A DNA stretch of 64,000 nt from Lobosporangium transversale (taxonomy: Eukaryota > Mortierellomycota > Mortierellomycetes > Mortierellales > Mortierellaceae). Location: assembly GCF_002105155.1 (NCBI RefSeq), contig NW_019029006.1:467781-531780 (forward strand), given 5' to 3'. The translations under genes were made by a program, and so were the position numbers. Under the pieces are notes generated by a model. It saw nothing but the letters and a program-made list of their open reading frames with translations. It was not told where the DNA came from and made no database searches. Shown in pieces: positions 1-11,978 of this stretch (its first letter is position 1; each line of letters opens with the position of its first letter).

Positions 1-137
1 TAAATGCAACCACTATCACGTATTCTTGATATGCATCATTTATCGATACTGTGGAGATGCGCACTATTAGTGAACAAAAGTGCTTTGGATTATTGGAAAA
101 AAGTATTTAGTTTTTATTAACATGCTTAAAAGAAGGC

Positions 138-1729
138 TTAATGGCCTAGTCGTGTGTTCTCTGAACTGCTATGTGTGAGGTTTTCACGACTGCTTGTATC
201 ATCATCCTCGTCTTCCGAAAAGACCTGCCCCACCTTGTCTCGTCGATCGTCCCTGGCATTTGAACTAGCGACAGAGACAGCTTTTCCACTGCTATGCTGC
301 CCAGCAGCCGTCATCGAACTTTGATTGATACTGTTGCCACTATTATTGTTATTACTGGTATTGGTATTGGTATTGGTGTTAATGATGCTACTTGTGTTGC
401 TGAGATTATGACTAGGACCATGTCCAAGCTCGACATTGTAACCACTGCCAGTCTTGCTCGATTTAACAGACGCAGAGCGACTACTGGAGGTCATGAACGA
501 ACTTGATTGTTGTGAATAGCGGTGGCGCCCTTGATGGTGTTGAAAGAGATGGCTACTCCCACTGTGGCTATTGTGGCTGTTCCCACTATGGTGACGTGGA
601 ATACTAATCTCTTCTGCGTCCCGTTCGTCGTCCAGGGGATCCCCAAGGGATTGATATGCACCAAATCCACCGTTTCCTAATCCATGTCCTCTGCTTGACC
701 ATCCGCCTAATTAGCCACCCGAATCAAGAAAATAATGAAGAGTGATCAAGCAGATAAACAGGTAAACATACAAATAAAAGAGAAAATAGAGTTAAGATGT
801 TAGAGATAATCGACGATGGACAATATCCTTGTTGTAGCGTTTTGTTGACCTTTATGATATTGTGGGCCATAAAAGAGATGACGATCTTTTTTTTTTTCCT
901 ATTTTACCTCCACCAAGGATAGAAAATGGGTCACCACGATACTTCAGTAGCTGCAGTGCTGAGATAATGGTGAATGGCTACAAAAAAGAAGAACGGAAGA
1001 ATTGAGGAGCTATTCGGTTTGATCTTATGATCCAAAGTGACCAGCTGTGCCAACAATGATCCGAGCAATCTTTTTTTTTTTTTTTTTTTTTTTGTGTATG
1101 TGTGCACTGACCTTGAAGAGCAGGACAACGATTGTCAACCTAGTGAGATCGAGAAAAAAAACATCCATACAAGGATTGAACTTGTTGATGATTAGAATTG
1201 GGCCAATTGAATACCATTATTCAAGTCCTTTTCATTATAGCGATACTTGCCCTTCTCCAAAGCCAATTCCTGGTGACAGCAAACACCAAACAATATCGAG
1301 CAAAATACTGAATGCTGTAAAACCAGCAAACTATACAATCCATTTGCCATGTGCGATCAAATGTATAAGTATAAAAGTATATGAAAGTTTTTTGTTATGC
1401 CTTTAAGAAAAAATGAAAAACGAAAAAGAGACAGGTTGTCGCTACCTGTTGTAATGGTTCAGCAGATTCATGGTGTTCATACGCGTAGAGACCAAAGAAA
1501 AGTAAAGGAAGATTGTAAACAGGCACGGATCGGATTGCTGCAAGCAGACATACTATCTATAAAGAGGTCCGAAGGAAAAAAAAAAAGTCAGGAACAGTGT
1601 GAGAAAAAAAAAAATCCAGTTTATTATAAATAGTAAGTCGGTAGTTATAGTTACTGTTTGAGCAACAATGAGGCGCTGCAAGTCCAATTGAGTAGCAAAG
1701 TCGATGAGTTGTGGAAGGATGTCTGCCAT
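138..1729 (-). CDS. Putative small membrane protein with Ser/Asn/His-rich tail (Apq12-like?)
   Basis: My spliced model has six exons on the minus strand: 1655-1729, 1446-1537, 1112-1139, 1042-1069, 908-958 and 138-706. The phases agree throughout and give 280 residues. The start MADILPQLIDF directly follows a 22-nt A run. Two hydrophobic stretches (CLFTIFLYFSLVS and LTIVVLLFKIARIIVGTA) would make one or two membrane segments near the N-terminus. They are followed by a YRGDPFSILGG segment, then a disordered tail rich in Ser, His and Asn with an acidic SEDEDDD patch near the end. The layout (short N-terminus, paired hydrophobic segments, disordered tail) is reminiscent of Apq12 nuclear-envelope proteins, but I could not confirm this. 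The last exon is clear; the 28-nt exons are less certain. Confidence 0.45.
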
Positions 1730-1751
1730 TTTTTTTTTTTTTTTTTTTTTT
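1730..1751 (-). repeat. A-run abutting a start codon
   Basis: On the minus strand a 22-nt A run directly precedes the ATG of the membrane-protein gene. The same arrangement is seen before the monooxygenase start at 58380. Confidence 0.7.
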
Positions 1752-2035
1752 AGAAAGTGAATGATTGAGTGAAGAAAAGTGTGTGCAAGAAAGGAGGAAA
1801 AAAAGAATAGACTGACTGCCTTTGGCGTTTGATATGGACGGGACAGGGGCATGCGTCTGCTGCATGCTTACACATTTATTTGTTGAAACGTTTTGTCAAA
1901 GTGCTGCGATCACTTGTTGAATTACCTTTTATGGACACCCCACGTCTTCTTGTTACTTCTTTATTGCTTTGTTCCGGCTCTTTTTTATTTTCATTCTCTT
2001 TTCTTCTCTTTCGCTCTTTTTAGTGACTCTAACCA
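1752..2035. promoter_or_regulatory. Divergent intergenic region, pyrimidine-rich near the right-hand gene
   Basis: This 284-bp spacer separates the divergent starts at 1729 (minus) and 2036 (plus). The last 70 bp are C/T-rich, a common fungal promoter and leader feature. No clear TATA box was seen. Confidence 0.4.
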
Positions 2036-3735
2036 ATGTTAAAACTGTTGACTCCACGCGTGGCAAGTCAAGTTCGACACTTCCTTCGGATCAATGCTAC
2101 TACAGCTCATTCTGCAAGAGCATTTCCGCGTCATCCTGTCTTTTTCTCTACAACAGCAAAACATTGGTCTTCTACACCACCTTTAACACCTCCATTACAA
2201 AAGGAATCCACGGATAACTCAACACAGAATACCTCACAGCTACAATCTAAATTAGAATACCCATCGCCAACACCCACTAATCTTGATAATCCGCCAGAGT
2301 CTGTCTCTTGCACCGTCAGCCCACCTTCAACTTATGCATTTCTCAAACCTACGCCCGTCGTGCTCTTGACTGGGCCCTTTGGTGGCAATTGGTAAAAGAT
2401 TTGGGCAATGATATTTTTGATCTTCATAAAAAGAGGCGAAAAGGGCCAAATTAACAACATAATTTCAACAATAGGTGTTTCCGTGATACTTGGCAGGCTA
2501 GTCTAGCTGATCAAGGTTATCAAAGCACAAGCATCGAAATGTCCATGCCTATAGAGCCACTTGACTCAGGTGACGCATACATCCGTCATTTTGTCAAGGT
2601 TCTCAAGAAATCTATCGAAACTGATCACTCTTTCTACCCACCCATCTTAATCGCTCATGGATTACATGCATTGGTCGCATATAAGTATGTCGAATCTAAT
2701 CCTGTCTCTGCTCTGGTCCTAGTCTCGCCGTTTATTCCCGATCTTATCAAGCATCGATTCAAACAACTGTCATATAAACTGAAGATTGAGAAGACAACTA
2801 ATACTACTGCTACTGCTGCTATTTTTATAAAGCACTCTGGCAATGGCCAGGAAGCAGGAGAAAGCTCAGAGGGATCTGCCACAATCACAGCGCCTTCAGC
2901 ATCATCGAGGCCAACAATTTCACCAAAGGTTTCTACATCAATACAGGTACCAATACCAACACCAGTAGCAGCACCGCTTCCAGAACCTTCAGCAGAAGAG
3001 CTTACAGAGTTTGATTTCGATACCCACGCGGATGTCGTAGCCCAGGTCGGTTTCCGGGAACGATTCGTGTTGCCAAAGAAAGCGGTCTACAAAATTGATC
3101 AAGTTGCCAAGGAATTACAGGAAAAGGAGAAAGAAAAAGAAAAAGAAAAGACTAAAGAGTATCCACAGGAAATAGACGGGGAGGGAACAGGAATTTCGTC
3201 AACGGCAACTGGAGCTATAGAAAAAGTCATTTCAAGTAAGAGCGGTAGTGGCATTTCAACAGAAGACTTGTCGTCACCCTCCAAAACATCGTTGGATAGC
3301 ACAGTTCAAACAGCAGAGATCAACGAAAAAGGCCCTTCATCATCATTCATGGAGGACACAGGATTTAGTAAAACAGGGAACAGAGAAGATAAAGGTATAG
3401 AAGGAGAAGGAGATGAGGACATACTCCCTATTCAGACTGTGGAATCAGAAGGCTCGATACCCTCATCCCTGGAGAGTTTACCTCTGACAATCTATGACTC
3501 TATCTCTCTCGGCCTTTTTGAACCCAATTTCCCAATTTTATTGGTAACCTCTAATGGCGATGAGATTGTGTCTACTTCTGATGTAAAGACCCATCATGTT
3601 CTGTCAGGACAGGTCGATCATATTGAATTAGAGGATCTGGATGATGGAGGACATTTGATCATGGTTTCCGATAACACCGAATGGGAACAAGGAATTCAGG
3701 GCATCACTGCTTGGTTGGACTCAAATGGCATGTAG
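2036..3735 (+). CDS. Mitochondrial alpha/beta-hydrolase-fold protein with degenerate nucleophile
   Basis: Two exons, 2036-2391 and 2475-3735, are separated by an 83-nt intron (GTAAAA...AATAG) and give 538 residues. Residues 1-50 are rich in Arg, Ser and Ala without acidic residues, which suggests a mitochondrial presequence. The fold is seen in a first strand (VVLLTGPFGGNW), the nucleophile-elbow region AHGLHALVAYKY followed by VSALVLVSPF, and a C-terminal Asp strand (LLVTSNGDEIV) with a His loop (DGGHLIM). In active families the elbow reads GHSxGG; here the Ser position is Gly181, so hydrolysis by the usual mechanism seems lost. Residues of roughly 215-440 form a low-complexity Ser/Glu/Lys insert. 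It may be a non-catalytic or binding protein; the substrate is unknown. Confidence 0.75.
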
Positions 3736-4312
3736 AAATAACAAACGTATTAGAATACAAATAATTTTTTTTTACTTTGATATTAAAATATATGCAATGT
3801 TCATTTTTATTATTCTCGTTTTAAAATTATATTTTACAGAGAGGGTTTGTTATTTTAGATGAATAGTTTGGATTACTAGTATTTTTCAAAAGATAATTTG
3901 CTCCGCAGTGTGGATGAAGAAAGTCCATGAAGCTGAGCAAGAAAAAAAAGAACATCCATTATATATTGCATATTGAAGCCTTGTAAAGTTTACCACCAAA
4001 GTCAAGCCGAATGAGAATAAAAAAGAGGGATAGAAATGAAAAGGATGTGGAGAGGAATGAAAAATGATGATATAAAAAAGAGTCAAGTTTATAGGAATAA
4101 CGAGAGGCCACGTTCAGGCAAGTCGGAACCCCGTCAAGAAATCCTTTTCGATTCCAAACGCAGCCTCTAATTCTCAATAACTACATAATAACAATAATAA
4201 TAAATAATAAAGCAATGTCAGTTTTTTTTTTTTTTTTTTTTTTTTTTTTGGGGGGGGGGGGGAGCCAAGCAGATATTCAGAATCAAACAATACAATACAC
4301 ATAAAATTCGAC
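3736..4312. other. Convergent 3' intergenic region
   Basis: This 577-bp AT-rich spacer lies between the 3' ends of the hydrolase-like gene and the CLIP-170 gene. It holds the T/G homopolymer at 4222-4262. No coding signal was seen. Confidence 0.6.
4222..4262 (+). repeat. T28-G13 double homopolymer
   Basis: A run of 28 T is followed at once by 13 G, about 50 bp beyond the stop codon of the CLIP-170 gene. It is the only long G run seen in the window. Confidence 0.9.
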
Positions 4313-7300
4313 TTACGTTAGTGACTCGTTGGGACATTCATCCGTGTAATGAAGGCCATATTCTTCACAGTTCTCGCAGTACTATACAGTAAGCAAAACC
4401 GTAAAAAAAAAAAAAAAAAATCAATAATGCTGTGCTTATGTGGCCCCACAAAAAACAAATCAAAGCAGACCAAAATAAAATAAAAGTATTACCGGTCGAT
4501 CATCACCCACGTCTGAAAATGTGGTAGTGCCGTTCTGAGCATGCTGTGGTGTCGTCACCGTCTTTTCTCCAGAAGAGCCGCCTGCAGCACCAAAGACAGC
4601 ACTGCAGCTAATGATATCATGACCTTCGACCTCACATATTTCGCAGAAAGGTACATCATCTTTGCCCTGTCCCGCTTGTTTTGGCTTATTATCATTTTGG
4701 GAAGCTACAGAAGACGAAGTTGAAGAATGGGTTTTCTGAGATAGCGATGACCCGCCTTCGGATGCTGTAGATGTACGGTATTCTCCACGAAGATTGCTAC
4801 TCTGCATAGGTTGCGTCGATCGGCCCCCGTACACACCAGTAGTGGTGGATCCATTGGCTCCCATTAGAGCCATGTTTGCATGTGACAATTGGCTCTTCAA
4901 ATCCGAGACCTCATATTGTAGGCGATCGATCTGCTTCTGTTTCTGCTGTACTTCTTCTTCCAAATCAGCTTCGTGGAAGATCTTACTCTCAATCAACGAT
5001 TCCAAATCGGTAAGCTCCTTGTTCAACTGCGCCACCTCATAAGCTTTGGCTTGATCCAAATCCACCAACCGTTGGCGCAACTCACGCATCTCAATCGCAT
5101 GAGTCTGGGTGAGCCGGTCCAGAAGAGCTTGTTTCTCCTTCAAAAGACTTTCAAGCCGGATCACTGACTGGGATTGAGATGATGGAGGAGTGGAATTCTC
5201 AGCACCTTCTTTCAAAGGCGTAATAACCTTAGGTTCGGCATTTTCCATCAAAGCGGAGACATCTGATGCGCTAGCTAACGAGACCGCTGCCAAGCTCTCA
5301 GTATGGAGTCTCTCGACCTCATCCATGAGTTTGAGGCACTCAGTCTCGACGTGTCGATGAGCCTCCATTAGATTTCCATGTTCTGTCATCAGTTTCTTGT
5401 TAACACTTGCCACTTGGACATTCTCACGAGTCAAATCATGCACCATCTGCTTCAGATGCGCAACTTCCTCCTCTAGCTGAGCTTCCCTTTCGCTGGACTC
5501 GGTGACCTTGGCATCCGTTTCTGTAGTTGATGGAGTCTTCACCGGAGTAGATGCTGAAAGGGCCAAAGCAGACTCAAGTTCAGAGATCTTTTGGAGCAGC
5601 TGGGTTTTATCACCCTGCAAAGACTTGTTTTCTTCCAGAGTTTTCTCGATATCCGTTAGCTGAGAAGTCTTTTCAGCCAGTTCCTTCTTTGCAGCTTCTG
5701 CCTCCTGTTTGAATAGGTCTCGTTGAGTTTGTGTTTCAACAAGTTCAAAGTTGACGTCTTCGGACTTGGCAGTCTTTTGGACAATCTCTAGTTGCATCGC
5801 TTCGCACTGTTCCCTCCATGTCTCGACAGTTGATGCAATTGCCTCCAGGTCCTCGATCTTGCCCTTGGTCTCCGCTTCATGCAGCTCGATTGCCTTCTCA
5901 GATTCGATTACTTTTGCCTGCAAGTCAGCAATGTCTTTGTTGAACTTCTCTTGAGCTTCAGTCGATTTAGCCTTGAGCTGCGAAACCTCTGATTCTAGAT
6001 CAGTCTTCTCAGTTCTGAGGATTGCAATCGTGGCCTCTAAACTCACAATCTTGGTCAAAAGCTCTGACTCATTCAATTCCAAGGCTTGAATATCACTGCG
6101 AAGATCAGTGATGACGGTGATATCATCCGCCACAGCCTCTTCCAGACGCTTCTTTTCATTCTCCCACATCCTTCGCATTCTGTCAACCTCTTCGCTTTGA
6201 ACCATATCTGCTAGATCCTCCAGTTCGTGTTTGAGATCTGCTATCTCTTGCTCACGTTTTACGATCGATAACTCATATTCTTTAGTCTTTTCTTCTAGTC
6301 CCTTAACAAGCTTTTCACTCTTAGCCAGCAATGATTGGGTCTCTTGGAGTTCAACTTCAACTTCCTTAACCCTAGTTTCAGACTCAGATTCTCTTGTTCG
6401 CCGAAGCTCCAACTCATGATCAAGACGTGCCTGAACTTCATGCAGAAGCTCTTCAGAATGATTGGCATCCCGGAGAGCAGCCTCCAGCTTGGACTGAAGG
6501 GCTTCTGTAGTAACCTTGAGAACTAATTCCAAGTCATCGAGTCTTGTTTGAAGGTCATCACGCTCGCGTTCTAATAAGGCTATTTGCTCTGCATAGTCAG
6601 CCTGTGCGGTCCGCAGAGTTTCGTCAACAGCGTCCAAACGGGCTTCATCCTCCACTGCACGCTGATTCAAAAACGCAATTCTATGCTCAGCTTCTTCTAA
6701 ATCCTTCTGTAATGAGGCAACCAGAGCCTGCTGCTCTTCTTTCTCAATTGCCGCCTCAGAATCCGTTTTAGAGTTTGTACTAACTCCATTCGTCTCCAAC
6801 TCCCTCAACTTCTCTTCAAGCTCAGTCTTTTCTTGTAGCAGCGCTGTTCGCTCCTTTTGTGAACGTGCAGCATCCAGCCAAGCTTGTGTCATCTTCTCAG
6901 TGATACCCTTGATCTCTTGGTCTTTGGCTGCCTTTTCCTTCTCCCATTCTGCTTTCATAGCATGTAGCTCTTCCAATTCTTGTCCGAGACGCTCGTCGAT
7001 TCCTCCACGGCCTAAACTCTTACTTAAAAATGTACGTTCCTCATAAGAAAGAGATTCACGCTTGTCAAGAAGACGGGTCATTTCAAGCTGGGTCTTTGTC
7101 TGACTCATTTCTGTCTTGAGCATGTTGTTTTCTGCAACAGCTTCACCAAAATCCGATTGAAGCTGCTGAAGTTGGGCAGCTAAATTATTGTCTTGAGGCG
7201 ATTCAGCCATCTGAACTAATGCGGCTTGATCCAGTAGGTTTGAAGAGAGGGTAGAAGGAGCCGAGCCATTAACACTTGTATCTGAGTGATCTGACGCACG

Positions 7301-8924
7301 TGAGGAAAGACGACGAGGCGATGCTAAACGTCCTGGCGTTGGGGAGGTCCTTGGTCGACCTGAAATAGAGGTTGGTGGAGATGTTGTGGATCCAGCGCGA
7401 CCCAAAGTCGTGGATTTATTGGCAAGTGATAACAGCGAGGCTCTTGAACCTGGTTGAGAGAGACGACTTCCTAGATTAGTTTTTGTAACAGAAGCTGTGG
7501 GTGTGGGCGAGATTGTTTGAGGACTGGTGGTATTTCGAGTTATTGAAGATGATCCTGATGTAAGGTCGCTTGTGCTCTGTTGTTGTGAAAGACGTGAGTT
7601 TGCGGGCTGTGGCATTGTGCTGCGCTGCTTCAGTTGGCTGGCAGTAACTCCAATGTATTTTGAGGCCCTAGACCCTGCAGAGATCCTGGCTGCAGCTTGA
7701 GCAGCATGGTTGACTGGTGATGAAGTGATGCGAATATCTTCTTGAATGGATGAAGGCTGACCTGTGACAGCGGGTGTGGAGGGAAAAGGAATCAGGAGCT
7801 CTGTTTTCACAATCTTGTTAGCCAGAACAAAAATACCACACTTTGGACGACAGTTGAAATATTGCACCCTTCAAAACAGAAAAGACGGGAAATGTTAATT
7901 CCAGGCTCACTTTCACCTTTGGGAATTGCAAATATATCCAGACCGAAAAAAAAAAAAAAAAAAAAAAAAAAAAGAAAGCAAAGACATACCCATTCACACT
8001 TCCGTCGTTTTTTCCAGTGGGTGTGTCGAGCTCAATACCGGCCCAGATGCCAGTCTTGAATTCGGTTGGGCCGATAAAACGCAGGTATCCTGACAGACTC
8101 ATGCTCTCGACCACAACCCTGTCGCCAAGCTCAATACCTTCGAGTGATACAGGAAATTGATTCTGGCTCTGACTTTGTATTGTGGGCGATGTCAGAGCAT
8201 TGATTTGTTGAAGCTGCTGCTGCTGCTGTTGCTGTTGTAACCCTGTCTGACCCATGCTAGGTGGACGCTGAAGCTGCGGTTGTTTCACCAGTGAACGTGC
8301 TGAGGCGGATCCCGTTCCAATACCTGGGCCTATAGATAGTCTAGTAGAACGAAGTCCTGATGGTGAATCTGCAGCTGGCGAAGGTGTAGCAGAAGTAAAA
8401 GACTGGAGTGAAGGTGATATGGTAGAATATACAGTAGTGGTTGCCCGGATGTTGCTCTCGTGTCCAATACTGGAACGTGGATTACTTGCTCGTCGCGCTT
8501 GAGACAATCGATAGGAGAGTGGCGAAGCTAGAACACCTGGCGGCGTAGCGCCGCTATAGTTTGCGGCAGCAACCTCGGCAGAATATGCTGTCGGGACTGG
8601 GGACTGTCGTTGAGGTGAAGGCGAAGAAGTGTATTTCTGCTCTGTTCCTGCGCTTGAGGTTGTGTCGGAACCAACCGATTCAGCTCTTTTTCGGTTAGGA
8701 TCAATGAGTCCTGGGCTATGGATAGCAATAGCCTCTGCAAGGAGAGATTGCTGCTCTGGAGTCATGTTCTGAAAACTCTTTAGTCCTGTGGCAGAGGAGA
8801 GCGTGGGCATAAAAGAACGCCGTTGTAGGACACTCGCAGGAGCAGGAATACCTGTGAGAGGTATGGGGCCACCGGTGCCTGGCGCCTTGGGCGACTTGTT
8901 GCCTTGTGGCGTTTTTGGAGCCAT
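4313..8924 (-). CDS. CLIP-170-family microtubule plus-end tracking protein
   Basis: Three exons (7990-8924, 4493-7868, 4313-4381) give 1459 residues. A Ser/Pro-rich, basic N-terminus with a short Gln run precedes a single CAP-Gly domain near residues 262-335 (GDRVVV...SGYLRFIG...WAGIELD...GKNDGSVNG, completed across intron 1 by VQYFNC). A second Ser-rich basic linker is followed by about 800 residues of coiled coil. The C-terminus has two zinc knuckles: FCEICEVEGHDIISC, and YCENCEEYGLHYTDEC encoded by the last 69-nt exon. This is the CLIP-170/Tip1 layout: CAP-Gly binds EEY-type tails of tubulin or EB1, the coiled coil dimerises, and the knuckles recruit dynactin or dynein partners. Animal CLIP-170 has two CAP-Gly domains; here there is one, as in yeast Bik1 and Tip1. 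Intron 1 holds a 28-nt T run on the coding strand. Confidence 0.93.
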
Positions 8925-10485
8925 TTCTCTCTCTTTTACTTTAATAAACGTGGAAAAGAGACAAGATGAAGTATGTGTGGGAATAGCGTTGTTTGGATTC
9001 GCTTCTCAGGAGAAAAGGTCTGACAGCCAGACAAGTAAGTGTGCGTTTGTCCTTGACGTTTCTTCTTTTCTTTCTGTTAATGAGATGGGGACAGCAGGAA
9101 AGGTCAATGTGAGATGTCGCAAGTAATAAAAAATAAAAAATGGAGGAGAGGAGGGAAGAAAAGTTGGGAAAGGAAAGAATGAATAGGGTGAGCAGAAGAG
9201 CGGAAGAGCGGAAGAGAAAGAGTGAAAGAGCGAAAGAAATGAGAATGGCAATTGCAATGGGGATGAAAGCATAAAAAAAGGGGATGAATGCATTCACGAC
9301 CATCACACACTCTACTCCTTTCTCTTTCTCTTCTCTTCTCTTCTCTTCTCTCTTTTCAATCTCTTCTTCTCTTCTCCTCTCTGCAGTGCTCTTATAGCCT
9401 TTTTTCTATTGTGTCCTTCACTCAATCTCACAGAGTTGAAAGCGCGCGCACTTTTAGGCTAAAAAGGGAAGGGGCATGAGCACAATAACAACGACTCCTT
9501 ACTCTGTAAACAAACAGCAAATTGGATTTCCACACACACACCCCAATAATTAGTGTTGAACTAAACGGTATACCTTTTATTGTGATTATGGTTTTTGTGG
9601 TTGTGACAAAACATTGGACTTGCATCGCATCGCATAGCATCGCATGGCATTGATGGATGTTTCGTTTCTTGTTTACAAATTAACAACTTTAGCCCGTGAT
9701 GTACACATTCCTCTGACGATCACTGGTCGATATCATTGGCATATGGTAAAGTCAAAGCATATCTCATACCCACTGCGATTGCACGAATGAGCGAATCTCA
9801 CAGACACGAATAAAAAAGACGAAGATTGGGAGAAAGAGCAAGGACAGGGATGTTCAACCTCGTTCCCTGCAGCTCTCAATTAATCTCCTCGGACTGACAA
9901 GCTGACTGATTAATTGACAGACTTACTATTGGTGCTTGTTGACATGATATTTATTTCCTCTTTTCTTTTGTGAAGTACCCGCGTTCACGCGGTTCTTTTT
10001 TTTTTTTTTTTTTTATTTTTATTTTTTTTAATGTAATCATCTGTGTGCATGATCTGCGCAATACCTACCCATCTGTGTGCTGCGTATTATGTGCCAATGT
10101 ACTATTCCTCCTTTTGTTTTTTGCAGCAATTTTTCAAAAAAAAAAAAAAGGAGATTAAGGAAAAAGAGATAGAAAGACTACATGAGATTGAGCATCGACG
10201 CCCTTCTTGGACAAAACGAACAGAAGAGAATTCTGTTGTTGCTTGGAAGATTGTCAATTCATTTTAACAGTCACGCGTTTTTTTTTGAGAACATCATCCT
10301 TCATTCAATTGTCACTCATTCTCTCTACGCATACATTCTCTCTTCTCCCCTCTTCTACACACTATAATCCTATTTGTTCCTTCCTTTAGGCTTCCTTTTC
10401 TTTATTTTTATTTTATTTTATTTTTTTATTTAACGCTCAATATATCATTATATATATATTTTGTTTCTAAATTATCTCTTCTACC
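8925..10485. promoter_or_regulatory. Divergent promoter region of CLIP-170 and NAD kinase genes
   Basis: This 1.56-kb non-coding spacer contains a C/T-rich (TTCTC)n block at about 9318-9360, purine-rich repeats near 9190-9240, an imperfect GCATC repeat at 9624-9650, a hairpin (stem CCGCG, loop TTCA) at 9979-9992 followed by a T run, and AT-rich leader sequence just before 10486. No protein signal was found. Confidence 0.5.
9979..10014 (+). other. GC-rich tetraloop hairpin followed by a T19 run
   Basis: CCGCG-TTCA-CGCGG (9979-9992) is a perfect 5-bp stem. A T19 run begins at 9996. It resembles a polymerase III-type stop or a chance structure; its role is unknown. Confidence 0.5.
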
Positions 10486-11944
10486 ATGTCTCAATTCACC
10501 CATAGTTATCGCATTGTTTCCCCATCAGACATGGCAATGCCTTCCATCTCATCTACCTCTACACTTCCCTCTTCACTTCCCCTACCTCCAGCCTATGCGA
10601 AAGAAAACAACATCACTGCAGATAGTCTCCCTGATACGACCATGCCTCTTGTTGAGGATCCTTTCACCGCCAATATCATCCACGATACAAGCGACTGCAC
10701 TTTGGTACAGACCATGGCTATGGTAGCAGAAGCTGGTGCAGACGCTGGCGCTGCTGTCTCTGCTAGATCTTCGACACCAGTGCTCCATTCTACTTCGTCC
10801 GTTGTGAAACCATCTTTCTCTTCTTCCTCTTCGTCCTCGTCTTCTTCTACTTCTGCTTCTGTATGTTCAGCGACTGCACCTACGATCTATGCGCCAACAA
10901 CCATTCGACCTGGATCAGGACCTTCAATGTCACTCGGCCAACGCTCTGTCATACGCCCATCGATTGATATACCTCAACCTCAGGCACCCATCGGTCTTCA
11001 CCATGCACTCGATAGCACCTACCCTGCTACACCCAATGCTAAACCTGCGGCAACAACAGCACGTATCCTACCACGCTCAATCGAGTCGTGCGTCCAGGAT
11101 ACTCTCGCTAAAGATCCTCAGCTCCCTTCTGGCTCCTCCACTCCCTATCTAGGTCCTGGATCGAATGGACATCGCCGTATCATGACTCCAACTAGTCGAC
11201 TGGCTGAAACTGCAGTTGGTGTGCGTGAAGTCTCGAAAAAGATAGGCAAGTAACACGCTCTTTTTTCCATTTCATCAGAGTTACATATACCTCTTTCATG
11301 GGTTAATTGATTACATCAAATGGCGACACTTGGTCACTCTTGCATATCCATATGGCGTTTGTTTATACAAAAGGTTATGCGTCTTGGATGCCAAGCTTGT
11401 TCAGTCTTTTTTTTTTGCTTTTGTTTAAATATTACGTGTTATATCTGAATCTCCGATCACTTGCAATGCATTGTGTACAGACGTGTTTCAGGAACAGCAT
11501 AAAATGAATAGAAGTTCAATTGCCCCATGAGAGCCATCTTATTGATAATATACTCAAGATCAATACGCATACACATCATGTCGCATGCTTCACGTCGTTG
11601 CTCCTGTGTGTTGATAAGTGCTTCTAGTTTAATGGGAACCTAAGATGATGAGACCCTGCACTCCAACGTTTCAATCCTTTGTCCCACCAGGAGCAAACTT
11701 TTTAACTTTATCAATGCTCACAGATGTATTACAGTATGCTGCTCCTCGCTTATCACTCCTGATAACTAAAATCTTCTGCTAAATCCCATTGCCTATCAGG
11801 TCGTGCAAGAGTCAAATGGGAAACGCCAAAAACAGTAATGATTGTAACAAAGCCAGGAGACGAGTCATTAGTAAAGATTACACGCCAAGTCGCCTTCTGG
11901 ATGATGTCTACCCGTGGAGTCACAGTGTAAGGACGATATTAGAT

Positions 11945-11978
<34 letters not shown>

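Noticed and set aside
294-506. Plus-strand open frame of 70 residues
   Set aside because: It is antisense to the Ser/Asn-rich last exon of the minus-strand gene and has no protein-like features.
9006-9310. Minus-strand Ser/Phe/Leu-rich frames
   Set aside because: They are translations of a purine-rich promoter tract in three frames; there is no homology or splice context.
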